Below, piece by piece: positions 8,146 to 14,752 of a stretch of 44,837 nt of DNA; the first letter of the stretch is position 1; each line of letters begins with the position of its first letter. The notes beneath the pieces are model-generated. The model made no database searches. It saw nothing but the letters and a program-made list of their open reading frames with translations, and was not told the DNA's origin. The stretch comes from JACVRM01 sp046262315 (GTDB lineage Bacteria; Actinomycetota; Thermoleophilia; Gaiellales; Gaiellaceae): assembly GCA_046262315.1 (NCBI GenBank), contig JBHEMZ010000065.1:1-44837 (forward strand), read 5' to 3'. A program made the position numbers and the translations under genes.

Positions 8146-8151
8146 ATGATA
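8146..8151 (-). promoter_or_regulatory. -10 box TATCAT for the M23-like gene
   Basis: On the minus strand TATCAT ends 11 nt before ATG 8134 and no Shine-Dalgarno sequence intervenes. Consistent with a near-leaderless transcript. Confidence 0.35.
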
Positions 8152-8273
8152 GAGCCGGTTCGCCCACGTGATCGTGACGATCGAGCGCAAGTGCTCCGTC
8201 CTGCTCCCACGTCCAGTCCCAGGCAGGCGGCCTGAGGTAAACGACCGACCCGCCCCGGGGCCGGGGCGGCACA

Positions 8274-8319
8274 GCCTCGTGACCCCCAGGTGTGGCGTAG
8301 GGCGGCGGAGTCACGAGGC
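8274..8319. other. 10-bp inverted repeat with 26-nt loop
   Basis: GCCTCGTGAC at 8274-8283 is the exact reverse complement of GTCACGAGGC at 8310-8319. The arms are followed by CCCCAGG and CCCCCTGG respectively, so alternative pairings are possible. It could be part of a structured RNA or a protein-binding site. Confidence 0.4.
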
Positions 8320-8363
8320 CCCCTGGAGGGACATCCCCCGCGGGGACAGTCCTTGCACCTTCA

Positions 8364-8473
8364 TCGGCGGAGGCGGGCTTGTCCCGCCGCAGCCACGACG
8401 CGCGAAGTCGCGTCTGACTCGAGCAATCGGCGGAAGTCGTCATGGCCAGCGAAGCAGGCCGGACTTCCGCCGG
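8364..8473 (+). repeat. dispersed structured repeat, copy 1
   Basis: About 110 bp shared with 8474-8585 and 38588-38702. Block order: GGCGGGCTTGTCCCGCC hairpin, a conserved core GCGAAGTCGCGTCTGACT (8402-8419), a variable spacer, then a terminal hairpin with arms CGGCGGAAGTC (8428-8438) and GACTTCCGCCG (8462-8472). The loop holds GTCATGGCCAGCGAAGCAGGCC. Terminal-arm differences from copy 2 (GGAAGTC versus GCAAGTC) are matched on both arms, a compensatory change. Confidence 0.7.
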
Positions 8474-8585
8474 CAAGGAGGCGGGCTTGTCCCGCCGCAG
8501 CCACGACGTGCGTAGTCGCGTCTGACTTCCCGGTAACCCGCCGCAAGTCGTCATGGCCTGCGCAGCAGGCCGGACTTGCGGCGGG
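8474..8585 (+). repeat. dispersed structured repeat, copy 2
   Basis: Directly follows copy 1 in the same orientation. The 3' half is a nested hairpin: perfect 13-bp outer arms CCCGCCGCAAGTC (8537-8549) and GACTTGCGGCGGG (8573-8585), and an inner 7-bp stem GGCCTGC (8555-8561) with GCAGGCC (8565-8571). The 5' half carries the GGCGGGCTTGTCCCGCC hairpin and a slightly diverged core. Confidence 0.75.
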
Positions 8586-8634
8586 AGAGCGTGCCGGACT
8601 TCCGCCGGCAAGAGAGCGTGCCGGACTTGCGGCG
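8585..8634 (+). repeat. 27-bp tandem repeat at the end of the dispersed repeat
   Basis: GAGAGCGTGCCGGACTT occurs at 8585-8601 and 8612-8628 (period 27). The first is followed by CCGCCGGCAA and the second by GCGGCGG, that is, the two variants of the hairpin's right arm. It looks like partial re-duplication of the repeat's 3' end, ending at the -10 box of the next gene. Confidence 0.6.
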
Positions 8635-8635
8635 G

Positions 8636-8641
8636 TACGAT
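8636..8641 (+). promoter_or_regulatory. -10 box TACGAT abutting the repeat
   Basis: TACGAT ends 7 nt before ATG 8649 and begins immediately after the last repeat unit. Same box-to-start spacing as at 2944, 13801, 25734 and 41735. Confidence 0.4.
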
Positions 8642-8648
8642 CGGGCCG

Positions 8649-8975
8649 ATGGCCGAGGCGCCGAGGATCCAGATTCCACGCTGGATCCAGCTCGTCGGGT
8701 TGCCCCTCGTGCTGCTGCTGGCGTGGGCGCTCGTGGGCGCGGTTCGTCACACCGTCTTCCTCTTCATCGTCGCGGCGCTCGTGGCGTTGCTGCTGGACCC
8801 GCTCGTCCGAGCACTCGGCCGGATCTGGATTCCGCGCGGCATCTCGATCGCTCTCGTCTACGTTACGGAGGCCGACGGACGGACCGACGGGACGGATGCC
8901 GATCGTGACGTCGACCGCTTGCAGGCCTGGCTCGACGACCACGGGCTCAAGCCCCCGGCCGCCGCACGCCGGTGA
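8649..8975 (+). CDS. AI-2E/PerM-permease-like N-terminal fragment (108 aa)
   Basis: 108 residues. The first 70 or so (IQIPRWIQLVGLPLVLLLAW, FLFIVAALVALLLDPLVRAL and PRGISIALVYV) look like the N-terminal two helices of AI-2E/PerM (UPF0118) permeases, which are normally 330-400 residues. The remainder, VTEADGRTDGTDADRDVDRLQAWLDDHGLK, is hydrophilic and not part of the membrane core, so the gene is either a truncated remnant or a short derived protein. It is not simply decayed: it has a clean start with a TACGAT box and its stop overlaps the ABC ATPase start (GTGA). Function unknown. Confidence 0.5.
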   Translation: MAEAPRIQIPRWIQLVGLPLVLLLAWALVGAVRHTVFLFIVAALVALLLDPLVRALGRIWIPRGISIALVYVTEADGRTDGTDADRDVDRLQAWLDDHGLKPPAAARR

Positions 8976-9607
8976 GCGTGTTGCTCGCGGCACACGGCAT
9001 CTCCCGCACCTACGGTGACACGGTGGCGCTGCAGCCGACCGACCTGGAGGTGGCGGGTGGCGAAGTGGTCGCGCTCGTCGGCCCGAACGGAGCAGGCAAG
9101 TCCACGCTGCTCGCGCTCCTCGCCGGCACGCTTGCGCCGAGCAGCGGGCGGATTGCGGTCGCCGAAGGGGTGCGCGTCGGCTGGGCGCCGCAGCGTTCGG
9201 GCCACTACGGTCGGCTCTCTGCGCGCGAGAACGTCGAGCTCTTCGCGCGGCTCGCCCGCGACAGCGATCCGGGTGCGACGGCTGCGCGCCTGCTCCGGGC
9301 GCTCGGCCTTGCGGACGACGCGCGGCCGAGCGGCGAGCTTTCCGTGGGTACGCGCCAGCGGCTCAATCTCGCGCTCGCGCTGCTCGGCGATCCGCGCGTG
9401 CTGCTGGCGGACGAGCCGACCGCGGCGCTCGACGAGCGTGCTCGCGAGCGCTTCTGGGACGTCGTACGAGGGTTGCGCGACACCGGCGGCGCGGTTGTTC
9501 TCGCCACGCAACACGCCGACGAGCCCGGAAAAGTCGCCGACCGGGTCGTCGCCCTCGAGGAGGGTCGTCTCGTCGGCGCGTCGGCCCTGCCGGTGGGCGC
9601 CGGATGA
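8972..9607 (+). CDS. ABC transporter ATP-binding protein
   Basis: 211 residues. Walker A GPNGAGKST (about 37-45), Q-loop region GWAPQRS, signature LSVGTRQRL in place of the standard LSGGQ, Walker B VLLADEPT with catalytic Glu, D-loop AALDE and H-loop ATQH. Small ATPases of this type pair with ABC-2 exporter permeases. GTG 8972 overlaps the preceding stop (GTGA) and its own stop overlaps the permease ATG (ATGA), so it forms one transporter with the next gene. Its place directly before hemB suggests, without proof, a haem- or cytochrome-related export role. Confidence 0.9.
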   Translation: MSVLLAAHGISRTYGDTVALQPTDLEVAGGEVVALVGPNGAGKSTLLALLAGTLAPSSGRIAVAEGVRVGWAPQRSGHYGRLSARENVELFARLARDSDPGATAARLLRALGLADDARPSGELSVGTRQRLNLALALLGDPRVLLADEPTAALDERARERFWDVVRGLRDTGGAVVLATQHADEPGKVADRVVALEEGRLVGASALPVGAG

Positions 9608-10938
9608 GCCTGCGGAGTATCGCGCTGCTGCTCGGCAAGGATCTCCGCATTCTGCGCCGATCGCCTCTCCTGCTGGCGGCCGCCCTCGGCTACCCGCTCC
9701 TCGTCGCCGTCCTCGTCGCGCTCGTGGCCGGCTACGCGGGCACGCGACCGCGGGTTGCGCTCGTCGACGAAGACGGCCTGCCCGACATTGTCCGCGTCGG
9801 AGGCCAGGACTTCGAGATCGAGCGCGCCATCCGGGCCGCGAGCCGCGAGGTGCGGGTGGTGCGCCTGGACTACGACGAGGCTCAGCGGCAGCTCGAGACC
9901 GGTCGCGTGGTGGCGCTCGTCCGCGTGCGCGGCGGCTTCGTGGATGACCTCCGCGGCATGGTGAAGAGCCCCGAACTCGAGCTCGAAACCAGTCCCGGCC
10001 CTTTCTCGAGCCGCGTGGTGCGCGAAGTGCAGGCGCTCGTCTATACGCTCAACCGCCGCCTTCAGCGGTCGTATGTCGAGGCGAACCTCGGCTACGTCGA
10101 GCTCCTGCTGCGCGGCGGCAGCGGCTCGTTCCTCGGCCGGCGATTTGACGTGCTCGGGCTCGAGCGCGCCGACGAGCTGTTGCGGCGTGCGCGGCCGAGC
10201 CCGGAGGTGGACGAAGTGCGCGAGTTCGTGGGGACGGCCCGGCTCGCGCTTGCGCAAACCGACGAGGCGCTGCGCGCGACCGCGAACCCCATCGAGCTCG
10301 TGCGGCTCCCCGACCGCGGGCGCACGTGGGCCTTCTCCGCGCAGGTGCAGGCCTACGCGCTGACGCTGACCGTCGGCTTGCTCGCCGTGCTGCTCGCCGC
10401 CGGATCGCTCGCCGCGGAGCGGGACGAGAACGTTGTCGGCCGGTTGTCGCGGGGCTTCGCCGGGCTCGGCGAGCTCGTGCTCGCAAAGATCGCGCTCGCG
10501 GCGGTGCTCGCGGTCGCGCTCGGAATGGCGCTGGCGGTCGCCTTCGGCGTCGCGGTCGAGCTCGGCGGCGTGCGCGGCGGCCAGCCCTGGCTCCGCCTTC
10601 CCCTGCTCGCGGCAGGCCTGGCAGTCGCAGGCGCCGCGCTCGGCTCGCTCGGAACGCTCGTCGGCGCCGTCGGGCGCGAGGCTCGGACGGCGCTCCTCGC
10701 GGGAGTGTCGCTCGCGCTCCCGCTCGCGTTCCTCGCCGTCGTCCCTTCGGACGCGCTGCCGGCGGTGGATCTGCTCGGCGACCTCTTCCCGGTGCAGCAC
10801 GCCGTTCACCTCTTCAACGTGACGCTGTACGAGCCGAGCCCGTGGGGCGCGCTGGCGAGGGAGGTCGCCTGGCTCGTCGGAATAGCGGTGGTGCTCGGCG
10901 CCCTGTCGCGGGTCGCCGCCCGGCGCCTGCTCGTGTGA
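9604..10938 (+). CDS. ABC-2 type transporter permease
   Basis: 444 residues. One N-terminal transmembrane helix (about 20-40) is followed by a long extracytoplasmic region (about 40-255), then a cluster of about five helices to the C-terminus (VQAYALTLTVGLLAVLLAAG onwards) with a last helix near EVAWLVGIAVVLGAL. This single-helix / large-loop / helical-bundle plan is typical of ABC-2 exporters of the YhgE/DrrB-like or NatB-like kind. ATG 9604 overlaps the ATPase stop. The last bases overlap one possible hemB start. The exported substrate is unknown. Confidence 0.8.
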   Translation: MSLRSIALLLGKDLRILRRSPLLLAAALGYPLLVAVLVALVAGYAGTRPRVALVDEDGLPDIVRVGGQDFEIERAIRAASREVRVVRLDYDEAQRQLETGRVVALVRVRGGFVDDLRGMVKSPELELETSPGPFSSRVVREVQALVYTLNRRLQRSYVEANLGYVELLLRGGSGSFLGRRFDVLGLERADELLRRARPSPEVDEVREFVGTARLALAQTDEALRATANPIELVRLPDRGRTWAFSAQVQAYALTLTVGLLAVLLAAGSLAAERDENVVGRLSRGFAGLGELVLAKIALAAVLAVALGMALAVAFGVAVELGGVRGGQPWLRLPLLAAGLAVAGAALGSLGTLVGAVGREARTALLAGVSLALPLAFLAVVPSDALPAVDLLGDLFPVQHAVHLFNVTLYEPSPWGALAREVAWLVGIAVVLGALSRVAARRLLV

Positions 10939-10952
10939 GCGACAATCCCGGC

Positions 10953-11915
10953 GTGGCGACCTTCCCTCAGGCACGCCTCCGCCGCCTGCGCCGCACCGGA
11001 GCGCTGCGCGAGCTCGTGCGCGAGACGCGCGTGGACCCCCGCGACCTCGTCATGCCGCTCTTCGTCGGGCCCAAGTCGCGGGTGAACGAGACGCTGCCGG
11101 CGCTCGGCCGTCTCACCGTGGAGGACCTCGGCCGCGAGGCCGCCGAGCTGGAGCGCCTCGGCGTGGGAGCCGTGTTGCTCTTCGGCATTCCGCCGGCCAA
11201 GGACGAGGAGGGCTCGGGCGCCTGGGACGCGGACGGCATCGTGCAGCAGGCCCTGCTGGCGCTGCGCGCCGAGACGAGCGAGCTCGTTCTGCTCACCGAC
11301 GTCTGCCTCTGTGAGTACACGAGCCACGGCCATTGCGGCGTGCTCGGCCCCGAAGGCGTCGAGAACGACGAGACGCTGGAGCTGCTCGCGCGCACGGCGG
11401 TCAGCCACGCCGACGCGGGCGCCGACGTCGTCTGTCCGAGCGACATGATGGACGGCCGAGTGGGCGCGATCCGCGCAGGCCTGGACGATGCCGGCCACGA
11501 GAGCGTCGCGATCGTCTCCTACGCCGCCAAGTACGCGTCGGCGTTCTACGGCCCGTTCCGCGAGGCGGCCGAGTCGACGCCGTCCTTCGGCGACCGCCGC
11601 GGCTACCAGATGGATCCGGGCAACGTCCGTGAGGCCATGCGCGAGTGCGAACTCGACGTGGCCGAGGGCGCCGACGTCCTGATGGTCAAGCCCGCGCTGC
11701 CCAACCTGGACGTCGTGCGCGCCGTCCGCGAGCGCTTCGACCTGCCGGTCGCGGCCTACAACGTCTCCGGCGAGTACGCGATGGTCAAGGCGGCCGCAGC
11801 CCGGGGCTGGCTGGACGAGCGCCAGGCCGCACTGGAGTCTCTCGGGGCGATTAAGCGGGCCGGCGCCGATCTCATCTTCACGTACTGGGCCCGAGACTTC
11901 GCCGGGTGGCTGTGA
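10953..11915 (+). CDS. hemB: delta-aminolevulinic acid dehydratase (porphobilinogen synthase)
   Basis: 320 residues. It condenses two 5-aminolevulinate molecules to porphobilinogen in haem synthesis. The Schiff-base lysines are in VSYAAKYASAF (Lys193) and LMVKPALP (Lys246). The Cys cluster DVCLCEYTSHGHCG (Cys118, Cys120, Cys128) indicates the zinc-type active site. GTG 10953 is preferred because the family N-terminus usually begins close to this point and a GACAAT box (10941-10946) sits 6 nt upstream. An in-frame GTG at 10935, overlapping the permease stop by 4 bp, would add six residues and is the alternative. Confidence 0.95.
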   Translation: MATFPQARLRRLRRTGALRELVRETRVDPRDLVMPLFVGPKSRVNETLPALGRLTVEDLGREAAELERLGVGAVLLFGIPPAKDEEGSGAWDADGIVQQALLALRAETSELVLLTDVCLCEYTSHGHCGVLGPEGVENDETLELLARTAVSHADAGADVVCPSDMMDGRVGAIRAGLDDAGHESVAIVSYAAKYASAFYGPFREAAESTPSFGDRRGYQMDPGNVREAMRECELDVAEGADVLMVKPALPNLDVVRAVRERFDLPVAAYNVSGEYAMVKAAAARGWLDERQAALESLGAIKRAGADLIFTYWARDFAGWL

Positions 11916-11946
11916 CCGGTCGCGCACGGGCGTCCGCCCTTGGTCG

Positions 11947-11967
11947 CAAGTAACAGATTGTTACTTG
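11947..11967. promoter_or_regulatory. 21-bp palindromic operator candidate upstream of hemL
   Basis: Arms CAAGTAACA (11947-11955) and TGTTACTTG (11959-11967) are perfect reverse complements around GAT. The site is strikingly AT-rich for this genome and lies 22 bp before the hemL start in a 74-bp gap after hemB. Size, symmetry and position fit a binding site for a dimeric repressor of the MarR/TetR/PadR kind. No such regulator gene is in the window. Confidence 0.6.
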
Positions 11968-11989
11968 CTCACCGCCGGCGCTTCCGGAC

Positions 11990-13273
11990 GTGACCGTGAG
12001 CACCGGCAGCGAGCTGTACGCCCGGGCACGGCGCCTGACCCCCGGCGGTGTCAACTCGCCCGTGCGTGCCATGCGCGCCGTTGGGCTCGCCGAGCCGTTC
12101 TTCGTCCGGCGCGGCCAGGGTCCGCTCCTCGAGGACACGGACGGCAACCGCTACGTGGACTGGGTGCTCTCCTGGGGCCCGCTGATCTTCGGCCACGCGG
12201 ACCCCGAGACGATCGAGGCCGTACGGGCCGCGGCGCTGGACGGCACGACGTTCGGAGCACCGACCGAACGGGAGGTCGAGCTCGCCGCCGAGATCGTCGA
12301 CGCGGTCCCCTCCGTCGAACAGGTGCGCCTCGTCTCGTCCGGGACCGAGGCGGCGATGAGTGCCGTCCGGCTTGCCCGCGCGGCCACCAGCCGCGACCGG
12401 GTGCTGAAGTTCGCCGGCTGCTACCACGGACACGTTGACGGCCTGCTCGCGGAGGGCGGCTCCGGGCTCGCCACCCTCGGGATCCCGGCGACGCCGGGCG
12501 TCCCTGCTGCCGTCGCGGGCCAGACGGTGGTCTGTCCCTACAACGACCTGGACGCCGCCGCGGAGGCCGTTGCGGCGTTCGGCGAGGGGCTCGCCTGCGT
12601 GGTGGTCGAGCCGGTGGCCGGGAACATGGGCGTGGTGCCGCCCGAGCCGGGGTTCCTCGAGGGGCTTCGGCGGCTGTGCGACGCGTCCGGCACGCTGCTC
12701 GTCTTCGACGAGGTGATCACCGGCTTCCGCGTGGCGCGGGGAGGTGCCCAGGAACGGTTCGCCGTCCTGCCCGATCTGACGATCCTCGGCAAGATCGTGG
12801 GGGGCGGGCTGCCGCTTGCAGCTTTCGGTGGCCGCGCAGAGCTGATGCAGCGGCTGGCGCCGGCAGGTGACGTGTACCAGGCCGGCACGCTTTCGGGGAA
12901 CCCGCTGGCGACCGCCGCGGGGGTCGCGGTGCTGCGGCGGCTGCGTGAGGATGCCGTCTACGACGAGCTCGAGCGCACAGGAGCGCGGCTCGAGACGGGG
13001 CTGCGCGATGTGGCGGCGGGCGAGCCGGTCACGGTGCAGCGCGTCGGGGCGATGGCGACGTTGTTCTTTCGGGCCGGCGGGGTCAGGGACTTCGCGGAGG
13101 CCTCCTCGTGCGACACGGCCCGTTACGGGGAGCTCTTCCGGTATTTGCTCGCCGCCGGCGTCTACGTCGCTCCCTCCCAGTTCGAGGCCATGTTCGTGTC
13201 GCTCGCGCACGGAGACGACGCGGTCGACCGGACGGTCGAGGTGGCCGGTGAGTTCTTCGCCGCGGGTCGCTGA
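11990..13273 (+). CDS. hemL: glutamate-1-semialdehyde 2,1-aminomutase
   Basis: 427 residues, standard length. This PLP enzyme converts glutamate-1-semialdehyde to 5-aminolevulinate, the substrate of HemB just upstream. Motifs: RLTPGGVNSPVRA at the N-terminus, SSGTEAAMSAVRLAR for PLP phosphate binding, CYHGHVDGLL, VFDEVITGFRV, and the PLP lysine in LGKIVGGGLP (Lys268). GTG 11990 (VTVSTGSELY) fits the family; GTG 11996 is a near alternative. A strong palindrome lies 22 bp upstream, so hemL may be regulated separately from hemB. Confidence 0.95.
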   Translation: MTVSTGSELYARARRLTPGGVNSPVRAMRAVGLAEPFFVRRGQGPLLEDTDGNRYVDWVLSWGPLIFGHADPETIEAVRAAALDGTTFGAPTEREVELAAEIVDAVPSVEQVRLVSSGTEAAMSAVRLARAATSRDRVLKFAGCYHGHVDGLLAEGGSGLATLGIPATPGVPAAVAGQTVVCPYNDLDAAAEAVAAFGEGLACVVVEPVAGNMGVVPPEPGFLEGLRRLCDASGTLLVFDEVITGFRVARGGAQERFAVLPDLTILGKIVGGGLPLAAFGGRAELMQRLAPAGDVYQAGTLSGNPLATAAGVAVLRRLREDAVYDELERTGARLETGLRDVAAGEPVTVQRVGAMATLFFRAGGVRDFAEASSCDTARYGELFRYLLAAGVYVAPSQFEAMFVSLAHGDDAVDRTVEVAGEFFAAGR

Positions 13274-13790
13274 CCTCTGGGAGACGCTTGCGGGAGCGGC
13301 GGCGCGAGAGAGCGAGCTGTGGGCGCACTCGCTGCTCCCTAGCCACGAGCGCCAGCTCGTGGCCGTGTTCTCGGCGCTGGCATCGGAAAGGCTCGCGCTC
13401 GGGCTGGAGACGATCTACGAGGGCTACCTCGTTCACTACGGGCGGCCGCGGCTGTTCGCGCCCGCCGAGCGAGACACTGTGCTGCTGCTCGGAGACCACC
13501 TCTACGCACATGGCCTCGTCCGAGTCGCGGCGGTGGCGAGTGCCGCGGCCGTGGCCGACCTCGCGGAGCTGATCTCCCTCTGCGCGTACCTCCGGGCCGA
13601 GGGACGCGCGGGTGACGGCGCGGCCTGGGCGGGCACGGCGGCGCTGCTCGGGCGCGACGATCTCGAGCCCGCGCGCGAGGCTCTTCGCGGCCGCGGGGAC
13701 GACGGACTCCTGCTGGCGCTTGCGCGCGGCGCCGCCGGCGCGGACGCGGTCGAGCGTGCGCTCGCGGCGCACAGCGCGCGTGTGGGTTAG
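13248..13790 (+). CDS. conserved-looking helical protein, distantly polyprenyl-synthase-like (unknown)
   Basis: 180 residues from GTG 13248, overlapping the hemL end by 26 bp; no better start exists in frame. The sequence is alpha-helical and soluble. Its middle, YLVHYGRPRLFAPAERD then LLLGDHLYAHGLVRVA, recalls the segment of class I polyprenyl diphosphate synthases with GRP and LAGDYLFARAF, but the DDxxD motifs are absent. It might therefore be a non-catalytic relative. This resemblance is weak and no function is assigned. Codon use and spacing fit a real gene translated with hemL. Confidence 0.55.
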   Translation: MSSSPRVADLWETLAGAAARESELWAHSLLPSHERQLVAVFSALASERLALGLETIYEGYLVHYGRPRLFAPAERDTVLLLGDHLYAHGLVRVAAVASAAAVADLAELISLCAYLRAEGRAGDGAAWAGTAALLGRDDLEPAREALRGRGDDGLLLALARGAAGADAVERALAAHSARVG

Positions 13791-13793
13791 ATT
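13788..13793 (+). promoter_or_regulatory. -10 box TAGATT, leaderless-type promoter
   Basis: TAGATT begins in the stop codon of the preceding gene and ends 7 nt before GTG 13801. Confidence 0.4.
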
Positions 13794-13800
13794 TTCGGGC

Positions 13801-13980
13801 GTGACCGCGCTGCTCTCACTCTCGCTGCCGCTGCTCGAGGCCGACCCCGCCGAGGAGGGCCGGCACGTCATTACCGGGATGCTGCTGGTCGGGCTGGTCT
13901 TCATCGCGGTGATCGCGCTCGGCGAGACCTCCAGGTACCTGAAGCACCGCCGCCAGGCGCGCCGCCGCCCCTCGTACTAG
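13801..13980 (+). CDS. single-pass small membrane protein
   Basis: 59 residues from GTG 13801. A short Leu/Ser-rich start and acidic stretch (EADPAEEGRHVI) are followed by one transmembrane helix, GMLLVGLVFIAVIALGE, and a basic tail (KHRRQARRRP). The layout suggests a small inner-membrane accessory protein with its tail inside. A TAGATT box 7 nt before the start supports its reality. It converges on the next gene, with only 11 bp between the two stops. Confidence 0.55.
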   Translation: MTALLSLSLPLLEADPAEEGRHVITGMLLVGLVFIAVIALGETSRYLKHRRQARRRPSY

Positions 13981-13991
13981 GCTCGCATTCG

Positions 13992-14645
13992 CTAGCGCCG
14001 TCGCAGCGAGGGACCGACGTGCGGCGGCCGCGGCTTGCGCTTGCCGGCCTTGGCGGCTGTGGCGCCGAAGCGGCAGTACCCGTGCGCGTCGTAGTGCCGC
14101 AGGCCGCCGGGCTGTGAGCCGGCGTTGTCCGACCAGTCGGCGCTCGGGCGATTCCAGTAGATCTCCGTGAGGACGTAGTACCAGCCGGTGCCGGCGCGGA
14201 CTGCGACCTCGTGGATACCGATGTTCAGGTTCGCGCTGTCCGTGATGTAGCCGTTGGGCGCCATCCAGCTGCCAGACGCCGGGTTGTACTCCTCGGTCTC
14301 GCCGATCACGCCGTTCTGCCGACGCTTGTACGAGCTCGCCAGCCAGCGGCCGGTCGAGTACTCGTAGGCCCAGATCCGGAAGTAGATGTACTGGTGCGTG
14401 GCGGGCGGCGAGTAGCCCGTGCCGTCGACGATCGTCGTCCCGACCCCAGGCTGGGTCTCGAGGAGGCCCGGGACCGACGAGATGTAGCGGCCCCAGTAGC
14501 CGGTGTCGACGCAGCGCGCCTGATGCATCACGTGGGCGGGAACCCCCGAGCCGGACCCGAGTGCGGTTTGAGCGCCGGCGAGGGCCGCGAGGGCGGCGAG
14601 GGCGCCGGCGGCGGTGAGGGCGAGGCGGGCGGTCGTGTTGCGCAT
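13992..14645 (-). CDS. secreted protein of unknown function
   Basis: 217 residues from ATG 14645. AAAGGAGC (14652-14659 on this strand) lies 6 nt upstream, one of the few strong ribosome binding sites here. A signal peptide (NTTARLALTAAGALAALAALAGA) is followed by a Trp/Tyr-rich mature region, for example CVDTGYWGRYISSVPG, YIYFRIWAYEYSTGRWLASS and GWYYVLTEIYWNRP, and a basic tail. Two cysteines (in QARCVDTG and GYCRFG) could form a disulfide. The composition suggests a beta-rich extracellular domain. No family is recognised. Confidence 0.65.
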   Translation of the reverse strand: MRNTTARLALTAAGALAALAALAGAQTALGSGSGVPAHVMHQARCVDTGYWGRYISSVPGLLETQPGVGTTIVDGTGYSPPATHQYIYFRIWAYEYSTGRWLASSYKRRQNGVIGETEEYNPASGSWMAPNGYITDSANLNIGIHEVAVRAGTGWYYVLTEIYWNRPSADWSDNAGSQPGGLRHYDAHGYCRFGATAAKAGKRKPRPPHVGPSLRRR

Positions 14646-14752
14646 CGGGCAGCTCCTTTCGTGGGGTGCCCGCCTACTTCAGCCGCTCCCGCTCAAGCCA
14701 GGCTCAAGACCGCGTCTAGCCCTCGGCACCGCGCCGCGGGATACTCGGTGCG

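Larger units (their letters stand above)
8135..8648. other. 514-bp gene-free, structure-rich divergent intergenic region
   Basis: No supportable gene is seen here. The left part holds several inverted repeats: CCGCCCCGG/CCGGGGCGG around 8250-8269, and GCCTCGTGAC (8274-8283) pairing with GTCACGAGGC (8310-8319) across 26 nt. The right part consists of two copies of a dispersed repeat and a 27-bp tandem repeat, described separately. The flanking genes are divergently transcribed, so both promoters should lie here. Confidence 0.6.

Noticed and set aside
8364..8585. CRISPR array
   Set aside because: Two adjacent ~110-bp units with diverged, self-complementary sequence, no uniform 25-40-bp repeats with unique spacers, and no cas genes.
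7289..8611. 440-codon minus-strand frame that extends the M23-like protein through the dispersed repeats
   Set aside because: The extension is made of repeat DNA with repeated peptides (RDKPAS); ATG 8134 with an upstream TATCAT box and the signal-anchor-like N-terminus mark the real start. The frame is open because of high GC.
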